Assembly: GCA_965233625.1 (NCBI GenBank) | Contig: OZ247499.1 | Coordinates: forward strand, 3,410,001 to 3,474,000 | DNA from: G965233625 sp965233625 | GTDB lineage: Bacteria; Planctomycetota; Planctomycetia; Pirellulales; Pirellulaceae | Direction: 5' to 3' | DNA: 64,000 nt | Part shown: positions 16,137 through 25,427 of the stretch, one piece after another | Numbering within the stretch: the stretch's first letter is position 1 | Layout: each line of letters starts with the position of its first letter | The notes under the pieces: generated by a model | What the model was told of the DNA's origin: nothing | Seen by the model: only the letters and a program-made list of their open reading frames with translations | The model's database searches: none | Position numbers and translations under genes: made by a program

Positions 16137-17309
16137 TTATTCTTCCGAACGCAGCCGGCGGTGGATCGCTTTGCCGGAAAGCGGGATTACTTCGGTTTCG
16201 GCCACTAGGTCTGTCCGGAGAATGTCGTGGCTGTGGCGTTTGGCGTCTTGCGAAGCGAGCGTGAATCGCACGATGAAGGCGCCGATCTGCATGCCTTGAT
16301 CTTCGTAGACTGGCGGCCAGAACGAATCGCCACGCGAAGCAAGTGTCCGCGCCAGCAACCGGGTGCCACGACCGGAGAAACCGCTGAGCACCATTTCCAG
16401 GCGGCCCTGCGCTTCGCGATGCACGTAGAACACCAGGGCGGCGTCCTGGTGCGGTGACTGCCAGGTGCAGTGCTGCCAGTTGCCGTCTTCATCCTCGTAG
16501 TAGATTCCAGGGTCTTCGGCGGGCTTGTTCTTGCCCAGTTTCAGACCGGCGCTGCACGATGCTGGATGCGGGTCTTCTTCGCGGTAACGCAGGAAGAAGG
16601 GGCAGCTGCGCTTCTTGGGCCCCGCCACATCATCTTCTGAAACGAAAGGATCGCAGCCGAAGGCGTTGGCCAGCACCAGTTCCACCACCGGGTTGCTCTT
16701 GATGCTTCCCAGGCAGATCAGCGCTTTGTCGCTGACGATGTCGGAAAACTCACGATAAACCTCATCGGCCCGGTCGCGCACTTCGTCCTGGCTGTGCTGG
16801 CCAGGGCTCCAGACCAGCGATTGCCGTAGCAGATTGGGCCGCGGTGTTTCTTCCGTCGTTGGCGCCGGGCCTTCTTCTTTTTCCTGTGGCTCAGCTTCGT
16901 TGGTCATGCCCATCTGCGAAGTGCCGCCCAACGTCGAAACACCGTTGAGCAGTTCACCCAGCAGCACCGAGTCAGATGCCGCCACCCAGGCGCCTTCGGG
17001 TGATTCACGCACACCCACGCAGAGTTCCAGACGGCTGCGGCGGGCCAGCAGTTCCCAGAAGTTTTCGGCTTCAACGGCGAACAACGCGCCAGGAAGACGA
17101 TCGGCGGAAACATGCCCGTGTTCGATCAGGTAGTCACACAGCCGCGAAAGAGCTTTCAGCGGAATATACTTCACTTCGTTCTTCAAGAGCGAAGCGACCT
17201 GGTGCCGGTCCAGGCCCGTATATTCCACGATGGATTTAATCGTACCCGGCCGCTTCCGTGGGTCTGGCACATGCCCAACTAATTCCGCCAGACGGAAAGA
17301 ATAACGCAT
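16137..17309 (-). CDS. helix-turn-helix protein with large C-terminal domain of unknown function
   Basis: The protein has 390 residues. The first 70 form an XRE/Cro-type helix-turn-helix (TIKSIVEYTGLDRHQVASLLKNEVKYIPLKALSRLCDYL). A central low-complexity linker (about 140-175) leads to a domain of about 200 residues. That domain has ICLGSIKSNPVVELVLANAFGCDPF, a Cys-containing stretch KKRSCPFFLRYREEDPHPASC, and GMQIGAFIVRFTLAS. I do not recognise it; it looks like a sensor or ligand-binding domain fused to a DNA-binding head. No signal peptide or membrane segment is seen. It lies downstream of rplU on the same strand, with 204 bases between. Confidence 0.65.
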   Translation of the reverse strand: MRYSFRLAELVGHVPDPRKRPGTIKSIVEYTGLDRHQVASLLKNEVKYIPLKALSRLCDYLIEHGHVSADRLPGALFAVEAENFWELLARRSRLELCVGVRESPEGAWVAASDSVLLGELLNGVSTLGGTSQMGMTNEAEPQEKEEGPAPTTEETPRPNLLRQSLVWSPGQHSQDEVRDRADEVYREFSDIVSDKALICLGSIKSNPVVELVLANAFGCDPFVSEDDVAGPKKRSCPFFLRYREEDPHPASCSAGLKLGKNKPAEDPGIYYEDEDGNWQHCTWQSPHQDAALVFYVHREAQGRLEMVLSGFSGRGTRLLARTLASRGDSFWPPVYEDQGMQIGAFIVRFTLASQDAKRHSHDILRTDLVAETEVIPLSGKAIHRRLRSEE

Positions 17310-17461
17310 TTTTCTCGGTTCCTACTATGAAAAGCCGTTGCCTGAAATGCACTGCGTACAGGCAGATCCCGGTTTATTAGCAGGAATTATAGTGAAGATG
17401 CTCCACCGTAACCAGTACGGATGGAGACTTAATGCGAAGAAAGCGTCCCGTGCGTTCCAGC

Positions 17462-17496
17462 TGACGGCGTTGGGGAACGCTTTAACAACGCCGTCA
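17462..17496 (-). terminator. hairpin downstream of rplU, possible terminator
   Basis: A perfect 10-bp inverted repeat (TGACGGCGTT / AACGCCGTCA) with a 15-base loop lies 18 bases after the rplU stop. No T-run follows on the minus strand, so it may be a weak or factor-dependent terminator or a processing site. Confidence 0.4.
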
Positions 17497-17513
17497 CGCA
17501 GCCGGAATGCGGC

Positions 17514-17861
17514 TTATTCCGCGTCTTCGCTGCTGGATTTCTCGACGCCTGGGCCTTCGATCGAAGTGATTTCTACAAGCGTATAAATCTGGCGGTGGCC
17601 TGTCTTACGGCGCGAATTCTTACGGCGGCGGAACTTCTGGACAACCAGTTTGGGGCCCTGTTCAACGCCCAGCACTTTGGCCGTGACTTTGGCGCCTTCC
17701 ACGACGGGTTCGCCCAACGTAAAGCCGCCACCGTGCGAAACAGCCAGAACTCGCTCGAATTCGTGCGTGTCGCCGGCAGATGCGTCACGGTAATCAACAG
17801 CCAGACGCTGACCTTCTTCTACTTTATATTGCCGGCCGCTATCAGCGATAATCGCGTACAT
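17514..17861 (-). CDS. rplU: 50S ribosomal protein L21
   Basis: The protein has 115 residues. MYAIIADSGRQYKVEEGQ, GEPVVEGAKVTAKVLG and the basic VQKFRRRKNSRRKTGHRQIYTLVEI are diagnostic for L21, which binds 23S rRNA. The C-terminus carries a short acidic Ser/Glu tail. In most bacteria rpmA (L27) follows directly; here no L27 gene is seen downstream, where the next gene is an HTH protein. The start is the ATG giving the canonical MYAII terminus. Confidence 0.95.
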   Translation of the reverse strand: MYAIIADSGRQYKVEEGQRLAVDYRDASAGDTHEFERVLAVSHGGGFTLGEPVVEGAKVTAKVLGVEQGPKLVVQKFRRRKNSRRKTGHRQIYTLVEITSIEGPGVEKSSSEDAE

Positions 17862-17996
17862 AATTCCACCTACACAAATTCAGCCTTAACCGGCTGCAAA
17901 TACAATTTCCGCAAACAAACCGCAAATCTAACGCTGCCCGTCAGTTCTGTAAAGTGGCGAATCCGCGAAATTACGGGCGGAAACACCGCAAAACCA

Positions 17997-18956
17997 CTAG
18001 CGGTTGATGATATTCAGGAATGCGTCTTCCAGGGTCACCCGCTTACGCGATAGCCCCAGCACTTTCACGTCTTTGGCCTTCAGAGCATCCACCACGGCAT
18101 CGACGGCGTCCTGGTCGGGAAGCCGCATTACGACCTGATGCTCGTTGTCGCCGATGGGCTGCATGTTGACCACGGTTTTGCGGTCGATAACGTCTTGAAT
18201 AACCGCAATATCGCCGAGCAGTTCCAGCGTGATTTCCAGCGCCTTGGAAGAAGTGCCCGCTGCCTTGGCGATTTCGTTGAAGGTGCCCACCTGCTGCAAT
18301 TGACCCATCTTCAGAATGGCGATGCGGTCACAGATCGCTTCCACTTCAGATAGAACGTGGCTGTTGAGGAAGATGGTCACGCCACGATCGCGTTTCAGTT
18401 CGCTCAGCAGATTGCGCACATTTTTGATAGCTTCCGGGTCGAGGCCGTCGGTGGGTTCGTCCAGCATCAGCATCTGGGGCTCGTGCAGCAGGGCTTGAGC
18501 CAGGCCAAGACGTTGCCGCATACCTTTGGAGTATTTGGTCACGCGGTCGCCCGCGCGGGAGGCGATGCCAACCAGTTCCAGCAACTTCTGACTCTGCTGT
18601 TTTATCTCCGCCGTTGGCACACCGCTGAGGTTGCCGTAATATTCCAGCGCCTGCCAGCCGTTGAGGTGCCGCGGAATGATCAGATTTTCAGGCACGTAAC
18701 CAATCAGCTTGCGGGCAGGGATACTGCCTGCCTTGTGGCCGAAGATCTGCGCCTCGCCGGATGTGCTGGAAACGATGCCCAGCAGAATCTTGATAAGCGT
18801 TGTCTTACCCGCGCCATTGGGGCCGGTTAGGCCGAAGATTTCGCCCTGCTTCACATCGAAGCTGACACCACGCAAAGCTTCGAAGCCGCGGCTGAACAGT
18901 CCGCCCTTATAGGTCTTCTTCAGCTCCGAGACTGAAATCGCCAGTTCTGAACTCAT
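17997..18956 (-). CDS. ABC transporter ATP-binding protein
   Basis: The protein has 319 residues from ATG 18956; ten extra codons upstream are not needed. The ATPase has Walker A GPNGAGKTTLIK, the signature YSKGMRQRLGLAQAL and Walker B MLMLDEPTDGLD followed by the H-loop LNSHVLSE. The shape of the N-terminus (LKKTYKGGLFSRGFEALRGVSFDVKQGE) and the C-terminal 90-residue extension fit the CcmA/NatA-type exporters (ABC-2 class). The permease that it must work with is not adjacent in this window, so the substrate is unknown. Confidence 0.92.
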   Translation of the reverse strand: MSSELAISVSELKKTYKGGLFSRGFEALRGVSFDVKQGEIFGLTGPNGAGKTTLIKILLGIVSSTSGEAQIFGHKAGSIPARKLIGYVPENLIIPRHLNGWQALEYYGNLSGVPTAEIKQQSQKLLELVGIASRAGDRVTKYSKGMRQRLGLAQALLHEPQMLMLDEPTDGLDPEAIKNVRNLLSELKRDRGVTIFLNSHVLSEVEAICDRIAILKMGQLQQVGTFNEIAKAAGTSSKALEITLELLGDIAVIQDVIDRKTVVNMQPIGDNEHQVVMRLPDQDAVDAVVDALKAKDVKVLGLSRKRVTLEDAFLNIINR

Positions 18957-19167
18957 GCGGTAGCAATCCTCAAGGCGTCGCGTCAAAGCTGGATTTTCCA
19001 GCCTGGGAAATATCTGGCGAAGGTAAACCTGCCGCCCACAAGCATTAACTTAAGCGAATCCCTGTGCGTTGCGCGGCAGCTACCTTGCGGCGCCCGTGCA
19101 ACCAGGAGTTAGTTGTTCTATCTTAATCATTGTCCGTCCACAACGAAATCCATAGTAGGTAGCGGTT

Positions 19168-19986
19168 ATGCCTCAGTCTTTGCCCCAGAAACGCACCAGC
19201 GGGCTGATGTTCATGCTTGTTGGCGCCATCGAAATGGTGACCGGTAGCCTTGGGCTGGCTTTCACCGGGGCGGGCTTTGCCGACGCGCTGCTTACCTTGC
19301 TGCTAGAACATGGCGATCCGTTTGACGACCCTTCGACGCAAGCCGCGCTGGCGGCGATCTCGTCGCTGTTGTATTGCTCGGGCGCCGCGATCATGTGCCT
19401 TGGGTTTACGCGTACGGCTGCGACCCGCGGGATCACAACCACGGGAAAGATGTTCACCATTGCGGGCGGGCTGTTTGAACTGGTCGCCGGCGCGTTCGTA
19501 GCGTACGCAAGCTACAAGATGATTGAACGCTTCCAGCAACTCGCCCAGAACCCGGGTGTGGCGCCGGCGGATGTTTCAGCACTGGCGGGCGACACTTCGC
19601 TGATGGTCACCATCGGCTTTGTCGTGCTGGTGTTTGCTGCATTACTAACCCTTGGCGCCGCGCTGACCGCACCAGGGCTAAGCGCTGCGGAGAATTCGAG
19701 CAGTGGCGCCACCAGCCTGTTGATCATGGCTATGACAACGCTCTTGGCCGCAGGTATGGTGGCCGGCGCGTTCATTTCGTGGCGCGCCGCCAGCCGTCTG
19801 CACGGCCTGCTCGGCGACGGCGCCGTTCAACCCAGCGTGCTGGCCGATCAGATCATCGCCTCCGCCGCAGGCGGACTACTCGCCGGCGGCTCACTAGCAG
19901 CACTAGGCGCCGGCCACGTCTTCATGGCCATCTCAGCCACCATCGCCAGCAACAACCCAACAAAAGAAAAACCAGCCGAAGACTAA
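19168..19986 (+). CDS. four- to five-span membrane protein of unknown function
   Basis: The protein has 272 residues. Hydrophobic segments lie near residues 12-34, 62-80, 90-112, 145-168, 178-200 and 222-250, so it is an integral membrane protein. A short basic N-terminus (PQSLPQKRTSG) suggests an inside N-end. I recognise no family. It is followed 67 bases later by ruvC, with a 7-bp tandem repeat filling nearly all the gap. The Ala/Gly-rich composition and codon use are like those of its neighbours. Confidence 0.65.
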   Translation: MPQSLPQKRTSGLMFMLVGAIEMVTGSLGLAFTGAGFADALLTLLLEHGDPFDDPSTQAALAAISSLLYCSGAAIMCLGFTRTAATRGITTTGKMFTIAGGLFELVAGAFVAYASYKMIERFQQLAQNPGVAPADVSALAGDTSLMVTIGFVVLVFAALLTLGAALTAPGLSAAENSSSGATSLLIMAMTTLLAAGMVAGAFISWRAASRLHGLLGDGAVQPSVLADQIIASAAGGLLAGGSLAALGAGHVFMAISATIASNNPTKEKPAED

Positions 19987-20050
19987 ACCTCTAACCTCTA
20001 ACCTCTAACCTCTAACCTCTAACCTCTAACCTCTAACCTCTAACCTCTAA
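19987..20050. repeat. 7-bp tandem repeat (ACCTCTA)9
   Basis: Nine exact head-to-tail copies of ACCTCTA plus one base fill the space between the membrane-protein stop and the ruvC start (20054). The array replaces the position where the ruvC ribosome-binding site should be; on this strand no GGAG-type motif is left. The unit is pyrimidine-rich. Slipped-strand changes of copy number would alter the ruvC leader. Confidence 0.9.
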
Positions 20051-20053
20051 CCC

Positions 20054-20560
20054 ATGGACCTGACCGGCACGCGTATCCTCGGCATTGATCCCGGATTGAA
20101 TATCACGGGCTATGGCGTGATTGAAGTCACCACTGCGGCGCCGAAACTGGTCGAGGCGGGCGTTGTGCGTTCGCGCCGTAACGACTCGATGCCGCAACGC
20201 TTGCAGCAGATTTACGATGGTGTGGCAGATGTTGTTACGTCCCTGCAGCCGGCCAGCATGTCTCTGGAAGAATTGTATTCGCACTACGAGCGGCCCCGCA
20301 CCGCCATCATTATGGGGCACGCCCGCGGGGCCATCTGTCTGGCGGCCGCAAAGTCAGAAATCCCCGTCATTTCGTACGCCGCCACCAAGGTCAAGAAGAT
20401 GCTGACCGGCAGCGGAAGGGCGCCCAAGATGCAGATGCAAATGGCCATCTGCCGCGAGTTCTCACTGGCCGCCGCCCCCGAACCAGCCGACGTGGCCGAC
20501 GCCCTGGCCATCGCCCTATGCCACTACTACCACATCACCCGCCCGACGCCGCTGGGTTAA
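20054..20560 (+). CDS. ruvC: Holliday junction resolvase RuvC
   Basis: The protein has 168 residues, the family's normal length. It is a dimeric endonuclease that cuts four-way junctions with RuvAB. The four catalytic acids are present: Asp12 in RILGIDPGLNITGYGV, Glu72 or Glu73 in LEELYSHYERPRTA, and Asp146 and Asp149 in PADVADALAIALCHY. GHARGAICLAAA is also conserved. ruvA and ruvB are not in the window. Translation must start without a visible Shine-Dalgarno sequence, because the leader is the ACCTCTA array. Confidence 0.95.
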   Translation: MDLTGTRILGIDPGLNITGYGVIEVTTAAPKLVEAGVVRSRRNDSMPQRLQQIYDGVADVVTSLQPASMSLEELYSHYERPRTAIIMGHARGAICLAAAKSEIPVISYAATKVKKMLTGSGRAPKMQMQMAICREFSLAAAPEPADVADALAIALCHYYHITRPTPLG

Positions 20561-20776
20561 ACGCGATTCGTTGGCCATGCTCCAGTGATTTGCATGCTGA
20601 CGCAATTCTTCCATTGCTCGCAGATACTCAATCAAAACTTCGTGCCGTTCACGATATATCCTTATCCCTCAGAAAAATAGAACCTTACGAACGTCAATGT
20701 TCCTGGGGACTCGTTTTTTTCGGGCAGTTCGATTCCTCACGGTGATATTGGGTGACAACACCAATGGGTTCGACCG

Positions 20777-21382
20777 ATGATGTTTCCGTTCAGCGAGGAC
20801 GATGATCCGCAATTTGTCTTATTGGTCCGTGCGTTTGTGCAATGCTACGCACGGTCTTTCGCAGCGGAGCGTCTTCTCCTGATTCACGTTGATAACTGGT
20901 TTGGTGAACGCTGGCTCGGATTTGCCGGAAAATACAAAGGGCTTGTTGGCATCAGGCAGCGACCAGGAAAGCTTGCAATCGACGGACGAAAACGCTCACT
21001 GGCAATTCCGCCCTTCATACCCGGGAGAATTCTGAATTATGCAGCATTTAGGTTCGATTTAGATGGCAATTGTTCAGAAGATAGCGATTGCTCCCCCATC
21101 CATCGTTACAAGAACGGTGGCTGGATCGAAACGCTTCATCCAAACGGTTTGTACGCCTGGTATTCAGGTTCGACTAACCGCAATTTGACTGGATGTCTGA
21201 TGGTTTACGAACTGAATGACGGTGGTGAGAACGCCTGGTACATTCAGTTTCAGAAGACCAACGATCGCTGGGCTGTCACGATGTGTAGGAACACGCAAAT
21301 GCGAGAGTGCAAAGCAATTGCGGCCTCTCACTACGAGCAGCAACGTATTGAGACCGCACTGGCGAAAAGCCGAGTGCGGTGA
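20777..21382 (+). CDS. hypothetical protein, 201 residues
   Basis: The frame is open from ATG 20777, with MMFPFSEDDDPQFVLLVRAFVQCYARSF at the start. Aromatic residues are numerous (RWLGFAGKYKGLVG, GGWIETLHPNGLYAWYSG and ENAWYIQFQKTNDRW). Base composition is more AT-rich than the neighbours, which hints at a transferred gene. No domain is recognised and no signal peptide is seen. The spacing (216 bases after ruvC) and convergence with the next gene suggest its own transcript. It could be an immunity-type or other accessory protein, but nothing in the sequence proves this. Confidence 0.55.
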   Translation: MMFPFSEDDDPQFVLLVRAFVQCYARSFAAERLLLIHVDNWFGERWLGFAGKYKGLVGIRQRPGKLAIDGRKRSLAIPPFIPGRILNYAAFRFDLDGNCSEDSDCSPIHRYKNGGWIETLHPNGLYAWYSGSTNRNLTGCLMVYELNDGGENAWYIQFQKTNDRWAVTMCRNTQMRECKAIAASHYEQQRIETALAKSRVR

Positions 21383-21406
21383 GAGTTATTGAATACCCTA
21401 CTGGCA

Positions 21407-22648
21407 CTACGCAGCCTGCCGGGGTGCTTCCGTGGCGGGCGTCGCTGTGGCGGTGGGTGCTGGTGGAGGTTGAATCTGGCTTGCGCGGATTCCGCCTGCG
21501 ACTGCAATGGCGATGAGCGCGCAAAGTGCGATGCCTGCCAGCATGTAGAAACCGGCGTTGGCTGCGGGTGCGGTTTCCGCCTGGGCCAAGGGCGTGGCGG
21601 CGGGCGCGGGTGGCAGGGGATGATAGTGCGAGACAATTACCTTGGCTTCGTTGCCGGGCGGCAGCAACGCGGTAACGATCTCGCGGATCTGCGATTCGTA
21701 AGCGAACATGGTTTCGTGTCCGGGATGCATCGCCAGCGTGATTTTGCTGTGCACCTTCTCAGCCCCTGCGTGCGCGGCGCCGTGATAGCCGGGTGTGCGA
21801 TGGCCATCGGGCGTCAGGATACAGACGCCTGTCACAACGGGGCGATCCAGTTCACGATGAAGATGCTCGCTGCGCTGCACGCCGGCGCCTGCAACTTCGT
21901 GCCGGTGTTCTTGTTCTAAGCGTACCACACGGGCGACGTGCCCGGTATGTTCGCCGGCTTCCACATTCACGCTGACACGCACGCCGGGAATGAAGTCCAG
22001 AGCAGCCGAAATCTTCCGGGTCCAGAATTCTTCGTACTGCTTCTTCAAGGCAATGTAAGGCGAAGCAAGCTCCACAGTTTCACTCACAGGGGTGCCGGCC
22101 GGACGAAGTAAATCTTTCGTCATCAGTTCCATGCTCGAACCTGCCGCTGCGTAGGGCGCAACAGGTGCGTAACCGGGCGCGGATTCGCAACCCGGAACAA
22201 GCGGAATGAACTCAGCGCGAAGCGGACTGACCATCATAGGCCCACCCTCGTGCACTTCAGCCGGTGCAGCGGGCGGCACGGGAAATCCGGGCGTGTCGTA
22301 AGCTGCTGACGGTCCAGCGCAACTGGCGTCTGAGGGCAGTCCTGTCGCGGGGTAGCCGCATGCCGGACGATGCACCGGGGCGATTTCTTCCAGGGCGTCT
22401 TCCGGGACAACCGGTTCAGCCGATGCTGCATCTTTCTCAGATCGCCGGGTGCGCCACGCTTCCGCCGTATCAGGCTCTGGCGGCGCATCGAATTCCTCAA
22501 TAGCCGCCGCGGCGACAATCGCGGGAACATCTTCGACGATGTCCGCAACGGCAACAGGTTCGGGCGGTTCGTCAAAAGCAAAAAGACAGGCTGGCGCGGC
22601 CGCTAGCAGCATGGCGCCAGCGGCAATGAGAGAGATGGTGGTGCGCAT
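21407..22648 (-). CDS. membrane-anchored exported protein, weakly FliF/YscJ-like
   Basis: The protein has 413 residues with a signal peptide (TTISLIAAGAMLLAAAPACLFA), a Pro/Ala/Glu-rich region to about 170, a folded core and a C-terminal transmembrane span (FYMLAGIALCALIAIAVAGG) near residues 365-385. The core has LKKQYEEFWTRKISAALDF then IPGVRVSVNVEAG, later ESQIREIVTALLPPGNEAKVIVSHYHPLPP. Order and spacing recall the ring-building part and C-terminal part of FliF/YscJ (kISalL...GvrVsV...; IrelVa...VtV..). The resemblance is faint and the FliF N-terminal parts are missing. A flagellar export operon lies 18 kb away. The middle is rich in His (about 10). Confidence 0.5.
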   Translation of the reverse strand: MRTTISLIAAGAMLLAAAPACLFAFDEPPEPVAVADIVEDVPAIVAAAAIEEFDAPPEPDTAEAWRTRRSEKDAASAEPVVPEDALEEIAPVHRPACGYPATGLPSDASCAGPSAAYDTPGFPVPPAAPAEVHEGGPMMVSPLRAEFIPLVPGCESAPGYAPVAPYAAAGSSMELMTKDLLRPAGTPVSETVELASPYIALKKQYEEFWTRKISAALDFIPGVRVSVNVEAGEHTGHVARVVRLEQEHRHEVAGAGVQRSEHLHRELDRPVVTGVCILTPDGHRTPGYHGAAHAGAEKVHSKITLAMHPGHETMFAYESQIREIVTALLPPGNEAKVIVSHYHPLPPAPAATPLAQAETAPAANAGFYMLAGIALCALIAIAVAGGIRASQIQPPPAPTATATPATEAPRQAA

Positions 22649-22860
22649 TTCAACGTCCGTGTTGAGTCATGGTGGCAACTTGGTGGGCAAGATTAAATCA
22701 CAACCACGCAGCCTGCACCAGAGCGGATTCTCCGGCAGGCGCCTGCGGCAACTTGAATCAAAAAAACGCTATTTGTGATTTTTCCGGGTTCTGGTACCAA
22801 CATCGCAGAAGTTCTGAAAACAAGTCGCGGCTGCGCTTCTGCCAGAAGATCGGACTCCTT

Positions 22861-25257
22861 ATGTTCAAGCTATTCAAAAACAAAAAAACGGCCTTCGTCA
22901 GCAAGGTATCGCTCGCCACGCTGGTTGCATCGCTTGGCGCCGGAGCGCTGGTGCACTCGCAGTGGAACGAGGGCGAAGACGTCGGCGACGACAGCAACCC
23001 AGCCGTTGCCAAGGCAGATGAAAAGCCCGGCAGCGACGATGCAAAGCCTGGCAGCCCTGCCGCCGAAACCATTGTCCGTGGCAATAACGGCGCCATCCCA
23101 AGTCAGCCGCCGACCGCGTTCGGCGCTGCGACACCGGGCGCCGATGATGCTGTGGCCAAGCCACCTTCCGCTTTCATGCCGCCCGCCGATGCACGGCCGC
23201 TTTCACCCGGCGACTTCAGGCCTGAAAGTCCCACCGCAGAAGAGATTGCCGCCCGGCCGCCCGCCGCAGCCGACGGCGGTTACGCGGTGAAGCAGGTTGG
23301 TTTTGATGCTGCCTCGCAGGGCAAGTTCGATCCTTCGAAGGCAGAAGCCAATCCGCACTATCAGCCATCGACCGTAACGCCTTCGTCGCCTGCCGCCGTT
23401 GTACCTCCGGGCGTGTTCCCCGGACCACCACGGCCGCCAGCCGGCTTTACGCCCGATGCCACCCAGGCGCCTGGCACTGCACCGCCGGCCTACACCGCAG
23501 AAGATATTCCTGCCGCTGCTGAACCCGGCCTGTTGCCCACCGGCAATCCTGCGGCAGCGCCGCCAGCCGCATTAAGCGAAGGCGCACCCGCCGCCGGTCC
23601 TGGTGCATTCAGCCCAACGGGCGCCCCGGCCAGCTACGAGGCTCCGCGCACACTTCCTGCCGGTCTTGAACCACCGCCAGCGGCTGCATCCATCGGAGAC
23701 ACACCCGCCGCGGGCGATTATCAACCACAACCGGCTGCCGCACCGCCAGCAGGCTTCCCCGCCAGCAGTGAACCTGCAGCAGGCGCCCCTTCGACCTTCA
23801 CGCCAGGCGGTTCGCTTCGCCCGGCGCCAACACGCACCGCCTCAGCAGATATGCAGGGCACCGGACGCCCCGGCGCCGAATCACTGGAAGGCGCACAGAC
23901 GCCATCGCTATCGATCACCAAAGTGGCCCCGCCCGAAGTACAGGTCGGCAAAGCAGCTTCGTTTGATATCCGCATTCAGAATGTCGGCCGCGCCACGGCC
24001 AGCGACATCGTCGTCCGCGATGTGATTCCCGCTGGCACGCGTTTCGTAGACGCCACGCCGCAGGCCACGCGCGACGAAGCAGGCAATCTGGTCTGGAACA
24101 TCAACACATTAAAACCGGGTGAAGAGTCCACCATCTCCATGCAACTGGTTCCGCTCAGCGAAGGCGAAATCGGCAGCGTGGCAACCGTTTCGTTCGCCGC
24201 GCAGGCTTCGGCCCGTACGGTTTCGACCCGGCCGCGACTGGTCATTAAACACACGGGTCCGCAGAAAATGCTGATCGGTGAGTCCGGCGCCTTTGAAATC
24301 ACCATCAGCAATCCTGGTACGGGCGTCGCGAAGAATGTTCTGCTGGAAGAAGATGTGCCCGAAGGTCTTTCCCATCCGGCAGGCCGCGAACTGGAATACG
24401 AAATTGGTACGCTGAAACCAGGCGAAACCAGAAAGCTGGAACTAACGCTGAAGGCCACCAAGCCCGGCGCCATTCAGAACACCATTGTCGTCCGCGGCGA
24501 TGGCAACCTGGTTGCCGAAGATACGGCAAACCTGCAAGTCACCGCGCCGGAACTGGCCGTTGATATCACGGGGCCGAAACGCCGCTATCTGCAACGGCAG
24601 GCCACGTACAGTATTGCGGTGTCAAACCCTGGCACGGCAGCCGCCCAGGAGATCGAGCTGGTGGCGCATCTGCCCAAAGGCTTCAAATTCATCTCCACCA
24701 ACAACGCCGGTCAGTACGACGCCACGCAGCACACCGTTATCTGGGGGCTGGAACAACTGCCCGCCAAAGAAAGCGGCGCCGTTTCTCTGACCGTGCTGCC
24801 CGTTGAACCGGGCGATCAGAAGCTGCGTGTTGAAAGCACGGCGGACCTCAACCTGGCAAAGAACGCGGAGCATGGCGTGCTGGTTGAAGGTCTGGCCGAA
24901 CTGTTCTTCCAGGTCGCTGATCAGCAGGACCCGATCGAAACCGGCGCCGATACGGTGTACACGGTGAACGTGACCAACCAGGGATCAAAAACCGCCAGCA
25001 ACATCGTTGTTGCCGCCCAGTTGCCTGCCGCCTTACAGCCCGTCGGCGGCGAAGGTCCGACCCGGTTCCAGATTCAAGGTCAGCAGATCATCTTCCAGCC
25101 ACTTACCCGGCTGGCGCCCAAAGATTCTGTTGTCTTCCGCATCCAGGCCCGTGGCCGCGCCGAAGGCGATCATCGCGTGCGTGTGCAACTTAGCAGCGAC
25201 GAAATCCGCACGCCTGTTATCAAGGAAGAAAGCACCCGCGTTTACTCTGACCGATAA
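22861..25257 (+). CDS. DUF11-repeat exported surface protein with long Pro/Ala linker
   Basis: The protein has 798 residues from the ATG at 22861; upstream in-frame codons are not used, since MFKLFKNKKTAFVSKVSLATLVASLGAGALV forms a signal-type N-terminus. Residues about 50-355 are low complexity (Pro, Ala, Gly, Thr). Four DUF11/CARDB-type immunoglobulin-like domains follow: from LSITKVAPPEVQVGKAAS, RLVIKHTGPQKMLIGES, LAVDITGPKRRYLQRQA and LFFQVADQQDPIETGAD. Each has the typical NxGxxxAxxVxxxxxxPxG core. Such proteins make extended surface or envelope fibres. No catalytic site is seen. A tRNA gene lies 170 bases downstream. Confidence 0.85.
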   Translation: MFKLFKNKKTAFVSKVSLATLVASLGAGALVHSQWNEGEDVGDDSNPAVAKADEKPGSDDAKPGSPAAETIVRGNNGAIPSQPPTAFGAATPGADDAVAKPPSAFMPPADARPLSPGDFRPESPTAEEIAARPPAAADGGYAVKQVGFDAASQGKFDPSKAEANPHYQPSTVTPSSPAAVVPPGVFPGPPRPPAGFTPDATQAPGTAPPAYTAEDIPAAAEPGLLPTGNPAAAPPAALSEGAPAAGPGAFSPTGAPASYEAPRTLPAGLEPPPAAASIGDTPAAGDYQPQPAAAPPAGFPASSEPAAGAPSTFTPGGSLRPAPTRTASADMQGTGRPGAESLEGAQTPSLSITKVAPPEVQVGKAASFDIRIQNVGRATASDIVVRDVIPAGTRFVDATPQATRDEAGNLVWNINTLKPGEESTISMQLVPLSEGEIGSVATVSFAAQASARTVSTRPRLVIKHTGPQKMLIGESGAFEITISNPGTGVAKNVLLEEDVPEGLSHPAGRELEYEIGTLKPGETRKLELTLKATKPGAIQNTIVVRGDGNLVAEDTANLQVTAPELAVDITGPKRRYLQRQATYSIAVSNPGTAAAQEIELVAHLPKGFKFISTNNAGQYDATQHTVIWGLEQLPAKESGAVSLTVLPVEPGDQKLRVESTADLNLAKNAEHGVLVEGLAELFFQVADQQDPIETGADTVYTVNVTNQGSKTASNIVVAAQLPAALQPVGGEGPTRFQIQGQQIIFQPLTRLAPKDSVVFRIQARGRAEGDHRVRVQLSSDEIRTPVIKEESTRVYSDR

Positions 25258-25357
25258 ACGCCAGATTGCGAAACGTGCGGTTTTCAGGGATTTTAGCGGT
25301 CAGCACACGGCAATTCACTGCATTGCAGTAACTGCCAGAAAATTGCTGCTGGCCGTC

Positions 25358-25386
25358 TTTTCAACTCGAAAAGCTCCCTCTATAAT
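25358..25386 (+). promoter_or_regulatory. sigma70-type promoter of tRNA-Asp
   Basis: TTTTCA (25358-25363) and a perfect TATAAT (25381-25386) are 17 bases apart. The predicted start near 25393 lies about 35 bases before the tRNA. The -35 matches the consensus in four of six positions. Confidence 0.6.
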
Positions 25387-25427
25387 CGCTCACTTCCCAA
25401 GGGGACATTCCTCACGGAACTCCTTGA

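Noticed and set aside
19987..20050. CRISPR array or telomere-like repeat
   Set aside because: The unit is only 7 bp with no spacers, so it is not CRISPR; the unit differs from known telomere repeats and lies inside the chromosome.
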